Positions 16,239-24,619 of a DNA stretch of 64,000 nt are shown here, in pieces (positions within the stretch are counted from its first letter, which is position 1; every line of letters begins with the position of its first letter). This DNA is from CAYWBU01 sp942491525 (GTDB taxonomy: Bacteria; Desulfobacterota; Desulfomonilia; UBA1062). The position numbers were made by a program, and so were the translations under genes. The notes below the pieces were generated by a model that searched no databases, was not told the DNA's origin, and saw only the letters and a list, made by a program, of their open reading frames with translations. Where the stretch lies: contig CALOBW010000064.1 of assembly GCA_942491525.1 (NCBI GenBank), forward strand, positions 1 through 64,000. Reading direction: 5' to 3'.

Positions 16239-17705
16239 TTATCTTAGAGAGTTGATAAAACAAGTATCACTTGCATCGTCTTCCAGGAACTCCTTGGCAA
16301 TGAATGGCGCCTGACTGTAGCTTATCTGGCTTTCAGCGTTAATGGCGGGGGGCTCGATGTACTCCTCTGCGACAACCTCATCTATTGTGATTGGCGTATG
16401 CCCGGCCAGGTTGAAGTCAAATGGGTGGGCATGCGCTGATCCGGCCGTGTAGTTGAGGTAGGCGTAGCCGGAGCAGAAGCTTGAAAAGTCAAAGAGGTTG
16501 CCGGCGCTGATGGACCCCTCGGCCAGGAAACGCTCGGTGTTCATGACGATCACATACTCCAGGGGCAGGCTCCACTGCTGCAGCTCTCTGAGAGCGCTGA
16601 GGCTGATTATCTGCTCGCTGTCAGCGTAGAGCAACTCATTTTTCTTGGCGTAGATGGCGCTGTTGAGTAGGCTGCTCTTGTCGCTGGAGTTGATGCTGGG
16701 CTCCTCAATGGTCTTGGTGTAGTTTGAGACATCCTTGGCAGCGGCAAAGTGGGGTGTGAAGATGCCGGCCGCCGGTTCGCCCAGGTTGCACCAGAAGGTG
16801 GTCATAATCGGGTCTTCGCCCGGGGTGACGCCGTCGACCACCAGGCCCAGGTTGGTCTGGTAGCGGCTGATGGAGTAGTGGGTGTCAACCCGGCTGTTGT
16901 CAGCCAGTTTTAGCCGCTCGCTCTCAGCTAGGGGCAGGCCGCTGCTCTTGATGCTCTGGCCATTCTTGTAGTCCCAGGGGTTGATGTCGCGGGCCAGCCG
17001 GCTCATGGCATATCTGTAGTTCAGGGCGTCCTGATCAGCCAGTTCATTCAGGATCTCGCGGGCGCGCACTTCGCGGCAGGTGTCGTCCTCAAGTTTTATC
17101 CAGCTGTGGGAGTTGGTGCGGTTCAGGAATCCACGCCACTGGCCGGCGTAGCCGCCCAGTTCGCCATTCTTGCCGATCAGCTCACCGTTGATGTCGGTGA
17201 CATCCCCGCTGTTGGCATCGAAACGGTTGATCTTGAGGCTGGGCACGGCGGAGTAACACTCATATAGAGCTGCGCCGCCTTGAGCGTCAATTACCACAAA
17301 GTTTCCGCTCAGGTGGCCCGCCCAGCCTTTGGCAAGGCTGTCAAAATCATCAACGGTTGAACATCTATTGAGGGCATCTTCGAGCAGGACGTGGTTGTTG
17401 TTGATCAGGTCCAGAAAGAAATTTTCATAAACTGTGGTATTGGCGATGGCAAAGCCGTCACCGTTTACGCCACCGGAAGGGATGTTGGAAAGCCCGGTGC
17501 GGTCGACCACTATGATATAGCCCCCGGTTGCAGAATCTTTGTGACGCAGCTCCTGGCGCCAGTCACTCGGATGGTCGCGGTTCTTCCAGATGAATGGGCG
17601 CCCGGATGCCTCGGCGCTGACAACGGCGATGTCGCAGGCCTGGGTGGTTGGGGCGAGCAGGATGGCTGCAAAAATAGTGCTGACGCATAACGTTTTGATC
17701 TTCAA
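16239..17705 (-). CDS. Secreted Ntn-hydrolase (C69/choloylglycine-like), short form
   Basis: 488 residues from a TTG start behind GGGAGG; no alternative ATG fits. The signal peptide ends ...PTTQA followed by Cys (CDIAVVSAE), again placing the predicted Cys nucleophile exactly at the signal peptidase site. WKNRDHP replaces the paralogue's FKNRDES. Shared landmarks with the long form are GGVNGDGFAIANTTVYE, GNFVVIDAQGGAALYE, a HSWIK-type loop and DTHYSISRYQTNLGLVVDGV. It is about 75 residues shorter. Sequence is diverged enough that substrates may differ. Likely role: extracytoplasmic amide hydrolysis. It has its own sigma70-type promoter. Confidence 0.75.
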   Translation of the reverse strand: MKIKTLCVSTIFAAILLAPTTQACDIAVVSAEASGRPFIWKNRDHPSDWRQELRHKDSATGGYIIVVDRTGLSNIPSGGVNGDGFAIANTTVYENFFLDLINNNHVLLEDALNRCSTVDDFDSLAKGWAGHLSGNFVVIDAQGGAALYECYSAVPSLKINRFDANSGDVTDINGELIGKNGELGGYAGQWRGFLNRTNSHSWIKLEDDTCREVRAREILNELADQDALNYRYAMSRLARDINPWDYKNGQSIKSSGLPLAESERLKLADNSRVDTHYSISRYQTNLGLVVDGVTPGEDPIMTTFWCNLGEPAAGIFTPHFAAAKDVSNYTKTIEEPSINSSDKSSLLNSAIYAKKNELLYADSEQIISLSALRELQQWSLPLEYVIVMNTERFLAEGSISAGNLFDFSSFCSGYAYLNYTAGSAHAHPFDFNLAGHTPITIDEVVAEEYIEPPAINAESQISYSQAPFIAKEFLEDDASDTCFINSLR

Positions 17706-17742
17706 TGGAAACCTCCCTCATACAATTAAATAGAATAACTGT

Positions 17743-17771
17743 AATATAGAGAGAGGTTGCGGGGTTGTAAA
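17743..17771 (-). promoter_or_regulatory. Sigma70-type promoter of the short Ntn hydrolase
   Basis: Minus strand: -35 TTTACA (17771-17766), 17-bp spacer, -10 TATATT (17748-17743). Each hexamer matches consensus at 5 of 6 positions. It lies 38 bp upstream of the TTG start. Contrasts with the sigma54 promoter of the paralogue. Confidence 0.6.
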
Positions 17772-17777
17772 GTGTTG

Positions 17778-19070
17778 CTACTCTGGCCGCGTCACCTGCG
17801 ATTCGATCGCCTTGCGCTTGATGCGGCCTTGGCTGTTGATTTTGTCCACCAGCTTGACCTCAATCTTGACCGGTTCGCCGAAAAGTTCCCGCAGGCGGTT
17901 GGTTAGCTGGCCGAAACCTTCGGCCGTGTAGTGGCTGCCGGGCTCCAGCTCAATCTCCACCAGGCCCGGTTCTCGCTGGATTACCCTGAATTCATTCATC
18001 AGGTGCAGATCCTTCTTGATGAAGGTTGTGAATATATTGAGTATTTTAAGCGAAGAGACAAAGCGCCCGCTGGGCAGGATGAAGGAGTCGTCACTGCGCC
18101 CTTCGAATGACTCCAGGATCGGCAGGCCACGGCCGCATTTGCAGGTTTCTTTGGAAGGTTTACCCATGTCGCCGATGCGATAGCGGATAAAGGGCATGGC
18201 CGGGCTGCGCAGGGTTGTCAGCACAATTTCACCGGTCTCGCCCGGGGCGACATCCTGACCGTGCTGGTCTAGAAACTCTACCCAGACGTTGTCGCTGAAA
18301 ACGTGATAGTGCTGATGCTTGCACTGGGCGGCGATCATCCAGGTCTCCTCGGTTGAGTATTCGTCGTAGACCGGGCAGCCGAATTTCTGGGAGATGAAGT
18401 TGCGCTGGGCCTGGGTCGACATCTCCGAGTTGACCGAGATGATTTTGGGTCGGATTTTTGCCAGATCCGCGGCGGATGCCTTGCGCGCGATCTCCAGGAT
18501 GATGGAGGCATAGCCCACCAGGAAGTCGGGCTTCTCCTTTCGGAGCTGCTCGATCTGCTCCTCGACCGTGATGGTGGAGGGGATATGGGCCGCCCGGAAG
18601 AAGGGTCCGAATTTGGGCATGCTCACGGCCGTATACTTGATGTAGACCGCCTTGTGCCAGGGCCAATAGCCGATCATGCTGCTGACGCGCACGCTGGTGT
18701 TGAGATAGTAGGCGTAGGTCTTGGGGGTGAAGCAGAAGGCCAGGGACTTGCCGGTTGAACCGGTGGTGGCTGAACACTGCAGTTTGTTGATGTTGTAGCG
18801 GCTTGAGATTATGTTGTCCGGATAGTTCTGACGGATATCATCCTTGCTTATGGTTGGCAGCCGTTTGAGGTCGTCGATTGTCTGGATGCTGTTGATGTCA
18901 ATGCCGGCCCTGTCGTAGAGCTCGCGATAGAAAGGTACCTCATGGTAGGCGCGTTGAACCGTTTTGATGATCAGCTTCTCCGATAGTCTGCGCTGCAACT
19001 TGGGCGGCAGCCACTGGCAGAGGTGCTGTTTCTGGAATGCGAAATAGCTGTGCCAAACAATATCAAGCAT
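17778..19070 (-). CDS. Phenylacetate-CoA ligase / CapK-like adenylate-forming protein
   Basis: 430 residues; ATG 19070 is 5 nt after AGGAG, better than GTG 19073. ANL-superfamily landmarks of the PaaK/CapK branch are in order: LPTISKDDIRQNYPD (about 75-90), phosphate-binding SATTGSTGKSLAF (about 101-113), KPDFLVGYASIILEIA, EYSTEETWMIAAQC, GEIVLTTL, PFIRYRIGDMG, a CKCGRGLPILESFEGR zinc-ribbon-like motif, and a C-terminal GRIKRK hinge/tail. It should activate a carboxylic acid as adenylate, with or without CoA transfer. CapK-type members occur in capsule and polysaccharide clusters, which fits the flippase-like neighbour. Substrate not predictable. Confidence 0.85.
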   Translation of the reverse strand: MLDIVWHSYFAFQKQHLCQWLPPKLQRRLSEKLIIKTVQRAYHEVPFYRELYDRAGIDINSIQTIDDLKRLPTISKDDIRQNYPDNIISSRYNINKLQCSATTGSTGKSLAFCFTPKTYAYYLNTSVRVSSMIGYWPWHKAVYIKYTAVSMPKFGPFFRAAHIPSTITVEEQIEQLRKEKPDFLVGYASIILEIARKASAADLAKIRPKIISVNSEMSTQAQRNFISQKFGCPVYDEYSTEETWMIAAQCKHQHYHVFSDNVWVEFLDQHGQDVAPGETGEIVLTTLRSPAMPFIRYRIGDMGKPSKETCKCGRGLPILESFEGRSDDSFILPSGRFVSSLKILNIFTTFIKKDLHLMNEFRVIQREPGLVEIELEPGSHYTAEGFGQLTNRLRELFGEPVKIEVKLVDKINSQGRIKRKAIESQVTRPE

Positions 19071-19166
19071 CACTTCTCCTTCAAAGTATCAGATTGCACA
19101 CTATAAATAACGGCAGCTGATGCATATAATATTAAATAAAAGAGATATTTATCGATATCGAAAGAT

Positions 19167-19187
19167 CGGGCGGCCGACGGCCGCCCG
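19167..19187. terminator. Strong hairpin terminator
   Basis: Perfect 9-bp stem CGGGCGGCC/GGCCGCCCG, loop GAC. TTTTT follows on the plus strand and ATCTTT on the minus strand. It lies just past the stop of the minus-strand SLOG-like gene at 19192. Confidence 0.6.
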
Positions 19188-19191
19188 TTTT

Positions 19192-19743
19192 TCAGTTCTG
19201 CGGATCACCGAAGGAGCGCTGGAAGAGCTCGGCGATGGCCTGGCGGCCGTCGTCATTCAGGAAGCGGGTCCCAAGACCGGCAAAGCTCTTGCTCTGGACA
19301 GTCGGCGCAGAGGCGACCCACTCGCCGTTGAGCCAGCTGAACCAGGCCTTCTGCTCCTGATCATAGACGTGGGTCGGCCGGTTGAAAAACTTGCCCAGTT
19401 CGATGCCCCAGCCGGTGCCGCCTTTGACGGTGTTGTCGGGCAGGATCAGGCCGACGGCAAAGATATCATGACCGTTGTTGACGATGTGGAAGATCGATTG
19501 CAGGACGCGTCTGATCTTTTCGGCATTGCCGAAGAAGCGGCCCATGCGCTTGGAGACGATCTCCATGCTGATGTCGCCCATCTGCAGATCATGGTCGCTG
19601 AGCATCTTGATGTTTTTGTTGCGTTCCATGACATGGCCCTCGAATGAGAAGTTCACCTCATTGATGCCCCAGCGTTCGGCGCAGCGTCCAAATTCGGCTT
19701 CGGCGCCACTGTGTGCGCCACTGTAAAGTGTGAAGTCACTCAT
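19192..19743 (-). CDS. Putative SLOG/Rossmann-type nucleotide-binding protein
   Basis: 183 residues from ATG 19743, which is 7-8 nt after AGGAG (ATG 19749 would leave too little space). The N-terminus TLYSGAHSGAEAEFGRCAERWGI has the glycine-rich strand-loop-helix seen in SLOG-superfamily and molybdenum-carrier-like proteins (S-G-G/A-x-x-G-A-D). A second Gly-rich region, DNTVKGGTGWGIELG, falls where that fold has its second conserved loop. KRMGRFFGN is a basic segment near the middle. Soluble, no signal peptide, monocistronic. Family placement is tentative; a ligand-binding or nucleotide-base-handling role would be typical. Confidence 0.45.
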   Translation of the reverse strand: MSDFTLYSGAHSGAEAEFGRCAERWGINEVNFSFEGHVMERNKNIKMLSDHDLQMGDISMEIVSKRMGRFFGNAEKIRRVLQSIFHIVNNGHDIFAVGLILPDNTVKGGTGWGIELGKFFNRPTHVYDQEQKAWFSWLNGEWVASAPTVQSKSFAGLGTRFLNDDGRQAIAELFQRSFGDPQN

Positions 19744-19830
19744 TTCCATTCTCCTTTTGCTGAAGTAGATGAAAAACTTTTAACCAGCTTAAATGATTAT
19801 GAACAATGTGGCTAGTCATGTTTTCAGCAT

Positions 19831-21468
19831 CTAGAGGAAGTCGCGCAGGTTGAGTCTGATCCACGGGGTGCGGTTTTCCTGATCGGGTCCATAGAAGCCG
19901 AAGAGGGCCTCAATGGTGGCATTGTTATTGTCAATGATGGCGTGATGGCCCTTGACTGGACCGCCGGGCGCATAGTTGCTGAAAGTGACGGCCTGCTCAT
20001 GGTTGGGGTTGAGGAAGTCAATCAGCCACCTGGCGCGTTCATAGTCGATCTTATCCGACTCTTCAATCAGGCCCAGCAGGTGTTCATAGCGCCAGAGCGT
20101 GGTGGTCTTGTTAATGCTGTTGTAGGTGGAGGCCCAGGGCGTCAGGGTGGTGAAGACCATGCGCGGGATGATGAAGTGATTGGTGGCCAGTACAAGATTG
20201 GGATCCTCCTCAACCTGGTCCGGAAACTGGACATCGAAGATATTGAAGGGCGGATTACGGAAAATATCCGGGAAGATCCACTCCTGGTCCCTGAACATCA
20301 GGCCGTTGTCGGGCAGGGTCGGGTCGAGCCGGCGGATCATGGGCCACATCAGCCACTGCTGCAGGCGCGGCAGCAGGTCGGGTCCGCTGAAAAACGGCTC
20401 ATTCATGCCGGCCTCGACCATCAGGCCGTTGCTGAACTCTGCGCTGCGCTCGTTGTCAGCCATGGCATAGAGCCAGGATACGCCGCGCTCCTGCTCGCGC
20501 ATGCGCTGCACAGCCTCATCGATGTCCGTGCAGTTCTGGATTATGTCGCGGATGACCAGCAGGCAGCCCAGGCCAGGATTGCTGCGGGTGCAGGAGGCCG
20601 AGACCACATCGACGCCCATGGAGAGCCCCTCTCTGTTGATGGCCGTGGGCTGGCCGACAAAGCCGGGGGCCGAGACGGCGATGAAGGGCTGGCCCTCATC
20701 CGGCAGATAGACCGTCATGCAGGTGGTGTGCTCGATGATGTTGCCGGTCGGAAACATGAAGTCGCGGCCATGAAAGACGTCACGGCCGGTGACGGTTGCC
20801 TCGCCGGAGACCACAAACTCATTGCAACCCACGGCCCAGGGATCGGCGTTGGGGAAGATTAGGCGGCCCTTGTTCAGTTCGAAATGCTCGGATTCGATGC
20901 CGGGGATATTGAGGATGTCGCCCGGATTCTGCAGGCTGGGCAGCTGGCCGGTCATCAGGATGGAGTAGAAGGCATCAAAACCCATGTTGAGCACCAGCAC
21001 ATCTTCAAGGGTGATGGTCAGGCCGGATGAGCTTTCGTCTTCGCTGAGACGCTGAGTGATGCCGTCGGCGAGGCCCTGCATCTCCTCCAGCAGGTAGTCG
21101 GGTATGGAGCTTTGTGCCATCCTGACCAGTTTGCGCCCTTCGGCTTCGATGAAATCATAGAGGATGGGGGCCTCTTCCCGGCTGATGCCCAGCATGGATT
21201 CGCCGATCTTATACGGGTAGTCCTGCACCATGCTGCGGGCCTGCTCGGGCATGAGAAATCCGGCCTGATAGCCCATGCTGTAGGCGGACCCGCTCAGGAT
21301 CAGACAGGGCTTGCCGTTGGCATCATGGGTCAGGTAGCCTCTGTCGCCGTCAATTTCGCATTGGGCTGCGACGGAAAGACCGTTCTGGCTGATTCCAAAT
21401 TCCACATCATAGGCCTGGGACAGGCCTGGTATGAGTAACATCAGGGCGATGATTGCAGCTGCGCGCAT
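19831..21468 (-). CDS. Secreted C45-type acyl-transferase/hydrolase (AAT-like Ntn)
   Basis: 545 residues from ATG 21468 (AAGGAGG then 5 nt); gives a clean signal peptide MRAAAIIALMLLIPGLSQA. Residues of about 40-75 hold SGSAYSMGYQAGFL, the G-x-x-x-G-x-Q-x-G helix typical of C45 (acyl-CoA:6-aminopenicillanate acyltransferase-like) proteins. The chain then has WAVGCNEFVVSG with the predicted nucleophile Cys, GRDVFHGRDFMF, SAPGFVGQPTAINREGLSMGVD and EFSNGLMVEAG, all in family order. In this family the Cys becomes N-terminal by autoproteolysis. Third Ntn-type amide hydrolase in 9 kb, which is the notable point. Divergent from the methyltransferase gene. Confidence 0.75.
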   Translation of the reverse strand: MRAAAIIALMLLIPGLSQAYDVEFGISQNGLSVAAQCEIDGDRGYLTHDANGKPCLILSGSAYSMGYQAGFLMPEQARSMVQDYPYKIGESMLGISREEAPILYDFIEAEGRKLVRMAQSSIPDYLLEEMQGLADGITQRLSEDESSSGLTITLEDVLVLNMGFDAFYSILMTGQLPSLQNPGDILNIPGIESEHFELNKGRLIFPNADPWAVGCNEFVVSGEATVTGRDVFHGRDFMFPTGNIIEHTTCMTVYLPDEGQPFIAVSAPGFVGQPTAINREGLSMGVDVVSASCTRSNPGLGCLLVIRDIIQNCTDIDEAVQRMREQERGVSWLYAMADNERSAEFSNGLMVEAGMNEPFFSGPDLLPRLQQWLMWPMIRRLDPTLPDNGLMFRDQEWIFPDIFRNPPFNIFDVQFPDQVEEDPNLVLATNHFIIPRMVFTTLTPWASTYNSINKTTTLWRYEHLLGLIEESDKIDYERARWLIDFLNPNHEQAVTFSNYAPGGPVKGHHAIIDNNNATIEALFGFYGPDQENRTPWIRLNLRDFL

Positions 21469-21616
21469 TTTAGCCTCCTTTAATCTGCATTGAAACATGA
21501 AACGGTGAAACCGTGTGTTAAAGTTTGGTAATGTATACAATCGGTTGTATTGGCTATAAGGATTAATGCTGCTAATTGTGCTCTGCGGGGCGATGGGCTT
21601 TGGGGGGAGACAATTC

Positions 21617-21645
21617 TTGACAAGACCAGTTAATCATCATAGAAC
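21617..21645 (+). promoter_or_regulatory. Sigma70-type promoter of the ICMT-like gene
   Basis: -35 TTGACA (perfect, 21617-21622), 17-bp spacer, -10 TAGAAC (4 of 6). The start codon is about 40 bp downstream. Confidence 0.5.
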
Positions 21646-21685
21646 GGCTCAACAATTTACCAGGTGACTGGCTGAGGAGGATTTG

Positions 21686-22276
21686 ATGAGCGAAGAGAAT
21701 AAAGAGACCGGAAAGATTTGGTATAAGCTGCGCGGCGCTTTGATTGTGCCCCTCTACCTTTTTTCATTCCTGGCCCCTTGGGGTGTGGTAAGTTCCGATA
21801 ATGCTATCTGCTGCTATGTGGTCGGTGCAATTCTGTTTACCCTTGGCTGGCTGATCAGAATCTGGGCTCAGATTCATCTGCACTACCGCTTGAAGACCCA
21901 TAAGGTTCTGACTCTGACCGGACCCTATGTCTATGTGCGCAACCCCATCTATCACGGCAATACCCTCTGTCTGGTCGGTATCACTGTGATGGCCGGTCTG
22001 CTCTGGTTTGTGCCGGTTATGATTCTGGGCTGCTACGCCACCTATCATATGACCGTGCTCTATGAAGAGAGCCATCTGAAGATTAAATATGGTGAGCCTT
22101 ATAAAGAGTTTCTGGGTCGCATCCCGCGCTGGGTTCCTCAGTTTAAGGGTGTCACCCCGGCTCCGTCCAATGATCTTAAAACTTTCCTGATGCCCAGCAT
22201 CATTGCCGAGCTGCACATCCTGCTGCTGCTGGTTCCCTTCATCCTCTGGGAGATCTTCAAGCCGGTTGCCGGTTAA
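21686..22276 (+). CDS. Isoprenylcysteine carboxyl methyltransferase-family membrane protein
   Basis: 196 residues; ATG 21686 after GAGGAGGATTTG (TTG 21683 rejected). It has four to five membrane helices and the ICMT/PEMT signature: HYRLKTHKVLTLTGPYVYVRNPIYHGN with R-N-P-x-Y-x-G binding S-adenosylmethionine, and a downstream EESHLKIKYGEPYKEFLGRIPRW where the Glu-Glu pair and Y-x-x-Y are conserved. Bacterial members methylate carboxyl or lipid head groups; substrate unknown. The last helix (about 170-192) extends past the conserved core. Monocistronic with a strong terminator. Confidence 0.85.
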   Translation: MSEENKETGKIWYKLRGALIVPLYLFSFLAPWGVVSSDNAICCYVVGAILFTLGWLIRIWAQIHLHYRLKTHKVLTLTGPYVYVRNPIYHGNTLCLVGITVMAGLLWFVPVMILGCYATYHMTVLYEESHLKIKYGEPYKEFLGRIPRWVPQFKGVTPAPSNDLKTFLMPSIIAELHILLLLVPFILWEIFKPVAG

Positions 22277-22298
22277 GATTTATAATATTGTCACTGAA

Positions 22299-22325
22299 AA
22301 GGCCCGCATTAGCGGGCCTTTTTTA
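22299..22325. terminator. Bidirectional terminator
   Basis: 9-bp perfect stem AAGGCCCGC/GCGGGCCTT, loop ATTA, followed on plus by a T-run (22319-22325). The opposite-strand hydrolase gene ends inside it: its last codons (Lys-Lys-Ala-Arg-stop) are encoded by the hairpin arm. Confidence 0.8.
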
Positions 22326-22833
22326 TTATCTGCAACAAGTGCTGCTGCAGTAAACTCTCCTGCCCCACCCAGAAATGGTCGGCCACTGGCTCAATAATCA
22401 GCTGGTTGCTGTTTAGTTGATTGATGTTGCAGAAACTGTCATGTCGGCCGACGATCATCGGCACATATACATCGGGCATTGCCAGCATGGCATTGGGGGG
22501 TGCGATCAGGATGCAATCCAGTGGGTGCCGCTGAATGTAGTGGGCTGCGATATAGGCGCCGAATGAGTAGCCGATCAGGAGCTGCGCCTTGCTGTAATTG
22601 ATTGCAGTCGTCAGATCTTCAAGCTCGCCATCAAGTCCGTCATGGCTGCCCTGGCTGGCGCCGACACCGCGGAAGTTGAAGCGCAGGCTCCGGTAACCGG
22701 CGTCTCTGGCCGCCTCGGCCGCCGCCATGACTACATTGTTGTGCATGTTGCCGCCGTAGAGCGGGTGAGGGTGGGTGATGACGGCAACTGGCGCGCCCTC
22801 ATCACCCTCGATAACTGTTTCCAGATGATCCAC
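22309..22833 (-). CDS. Alpha/beta hydrolase (dienelactone-hydrolase/KANL3-Tex30-like)
   Basis: 174 residues, GTG start overlapping the acyl-CoA dehydrogenase stop by one base. The fold landmarks are HPHPLYGGNMHNN (oxyanion region), SLRFNFRGVGASQGSHDG, the nucleophile elbow LIGYSFGAYIA (G-x-S-x-G), and a late His region (VADHFW). Small soluble hydrolases of this group cleave esters; the specific substrate is unknown. Coupling to an acyl-CoA dehydrogenase suggests lipid or acyl-thioester metabolism. Its C-terminal codons form part of the shared terminator hairpin. Confidence 0.8.
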   Translation of the reverse strand: MDHLETVIEGDEGAPVAVITHPHPLYGGNMHNNVVMAAAEAARDAGYRSLRFNFRGVGASQGSHDGLDGELEDLTTAINYSKAQLLIGYSFGAYIAAHYIQRHPLDCILIAPPNAMLAMPDVYVPMIVGRHDSFCNINQLNSNQLIIEPVADHFWVGQESLLQQHLLQIIKKAR

Positions 22834-24533
22834 TAGGGATTCATCTCATAGAGATCCTTGAGCGCCATTACCTCTGACCAGACCTTGTCGTAGCGCTCTT
22901 GGTCAAAGATCGGCTTGCGGATCATCTTCATGCAGTAGTCCATCTGCTCTTGAGTGCTGGTGGTCTTGTTGTAGAGCTGCAGGGCAAAGGCTGAGAAGTC
23001 GCGCACGAAGCAGTCGAACATCTGGTCGAGGACCTCATCTTCAATGTTGTGAGTTGCTGCGTTTTCCAGGATCAGCTGGCCGTAGACGATCAGGGTGAAG
23101 AGCTCGCCGACGGTCAGGGTGAAGTCGGGATTCATACCCTGCTCCTTGGTCGGCGTGGCACCGATCAGCATCTCCTTGAAGGTGTTTATCTGCTCCTTGA
23201 AGAGGTTGATGTTGGGCAGGTCGTACTTGTTGTAGGCTATTTGATAGTCGTGGAACTGGATCTTGCCCAGGCCCCGGGTCGGTCCCTGGTTGAAGAGGAA
23301 CTCGTCGTGGCGGATATCGTCAACCGTCGGTATTTCCGGATACTCTGCCGGATTGAATAGGTAGTTTTGCAGGAACTTGATTATCAGCAGGATGTTGACA
23401 TGTACGGTGCCTTCCAGTTTGGGCAGGGCGCGGATGTCGCGGGCGGCCGCCTCAAAGTAGGTGTCCATCTCAAAGCCCTTGGCCGCGATCACGTCCCAGA
23501 GCAAGTCGACGACGATTTCGCCCTGGGTGGTGACCTTCATCTTCATGGTGGGGTCGTAGAGCAGGTAGCGGCGGTCGTCGGCGGATGCGGTGCGCATGTA
23601 GTCGCTGGAGCGCAGGCCGTAGAGCTTCATGGCGGTCAGGCGCACATAGGCATCGGTAAAGATCTGGCGCACATGCGGGAAGTCAGTCACATGCATGCCG
23701 TAGAGTACGCGGTTTGAGGCGTGGTTGATGGACTCATATAAGGCGTGGGTGCAGATGCCGATGGAGGCCCAGCCCAGGTTGTACTTGCCGACGTTGACCG
23801 TGTTGAGGGCCGAGTTCCAGGCGTCGTCGCCCTTGGAGAGGATGTCGGACTCCTGGATTGGGTAGTCGTTCAAGGCAAAGTTGGCCACGTAGGACTGGAC
23901 GTTGACGATGTTCTTCTTGAGCTCATACTGCTTATGCTTGTAGTTGGCCACGAAGAAGCAGTACTCGCCGCTCTCTTCAAACTTGCCGAAGTTGGAGACC
24001 ATCTCGGCCTTGTTGCCGTTGCCGATGTAGTACTTCTCGCCGTTGGCCAGGTAGCTGCCGTCGGCCTGCTTGGAGAGCACCATGTCGGTGGAGTAGACAT
24101 CGGCGCCGTGGGCGCGCTCGGAGAGGCCGAAGGCGAAGATGGCGCCGTCTTCCAGCAGGGCCGCGGCCTTTCTCTTGGCCTCCTCATTGTTGCTCATCCA
24201 GATGGGGCCCAGGCCCAGGATGCTCACCTGCCAGGTGTACCAGTAGTGCAGGCCGTAGAAACCCAGAATTTCGCTGAACTCGCAGTTGCGGTAGGTGTCC
24301 CAGCGGTAGTTTTCATCCTTGCCGTACTGGGTTGGGGTCAGGAACTGGGCAAAGATCTTGTTCTCTTTGACGAATGCCAGAAAATCATCATACCAGACGC
24401 GCTCGTGGTCGTCCTCTTTGAGCTTGGTCTTGCCCTTGTTTTCGAAAAACTCGATGGTTTTGAGCATGATCTCTCTGGACCGCTCATCAGGATACTTGCG
24501 CGCGTGTTTCTTCGGATTCAAAAAAAGCATCAT
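22833..24533 (-). CDS. Acyl-CoA dehydrogenase
   Basis: 566 residues (or 565 from the next ATG at 24530, which has better spacing to AGGAGG). It is longer than the usual 380-residue enzyme, with an extended N-terminus. Core landmarks: WYTWQVSILGLGPIWM, FAFGLSERAHGADV (the 'T/S-E-x-x-x-G-S/A-D' FAD/substrate segment), GEKYYIGNGNKAEMVSNF, GKYNLGWASIGICTHAL, SDYMRTASADDRRYLL, and a C-terminal helical domain. It should catalyse alpha-beta dehydrogenation of an acyl-CoA with FAD. Substrate chain length cannot be read from sequence. In operon with the hydrolase gene. Confidence 0.85.
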   Translation of the reverse strand: MMLFLNPKKHARKYPDERSREIMLKTIEFFENKGKTKLKEDDHERVWYDDFLAFVKENKIFAQFLTPTQYGKDENYRWDTYRNCEFSEILGFYGLHYWYTWQVSILGLGPIWMSNNEEAKRKAAALLEDGAIFAFGLSERAHGADVYSTDMVLSKQADGSYLANGEKYYIGNGNKAEMVSNFGKFEESGEYCFFVANYKHKQYELKKNIVNVQSYVANFALNDYPIQESDILSKGDDAWNSALNTVNVGKYNLGWASIGICTHALYESINHASNRVLYGMHVTDFPHVRQIFTDAYVRLTAMKLYGLRSSDYMRTASADDRRYLLYDPTMKMKVTTQGEIVVDLLWDVIAAKGFEMDTYFEAAARDIRALPKLEGTVHVNILLIIKFLQNYLFNPAEYPEIPTVDDIRHDEFLFNQGPTRGLGKIQFHDYQIAYNKYDLPNINLFKEQINTFKEMLIGATPTKEQGMNPDFTLTVGELFTLIVYGQLILENAATHNIEDEVLDQMFDCFVRDFSAFALQLYNKTTSTQEQMDYCMKMIRKPIFDQERYDKVWSEVMALKDLYEMNP

Positions 24534-24619
24534 TAACCTCCTGCATAAAATAAAGAATATGCTGATTATATACTTATGTAAAAGCTATGCAAAGGTTAAA
24601 GTTGAACTTTAAGGTTTGT

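Noticed and set aside
23745..24536. Plus-strand open frame of 263 codons opposite acyl-CoA dehydrogenase
   Set aside because: Very Val/Gly/Ala-rich shadow of the real gene, no family features.
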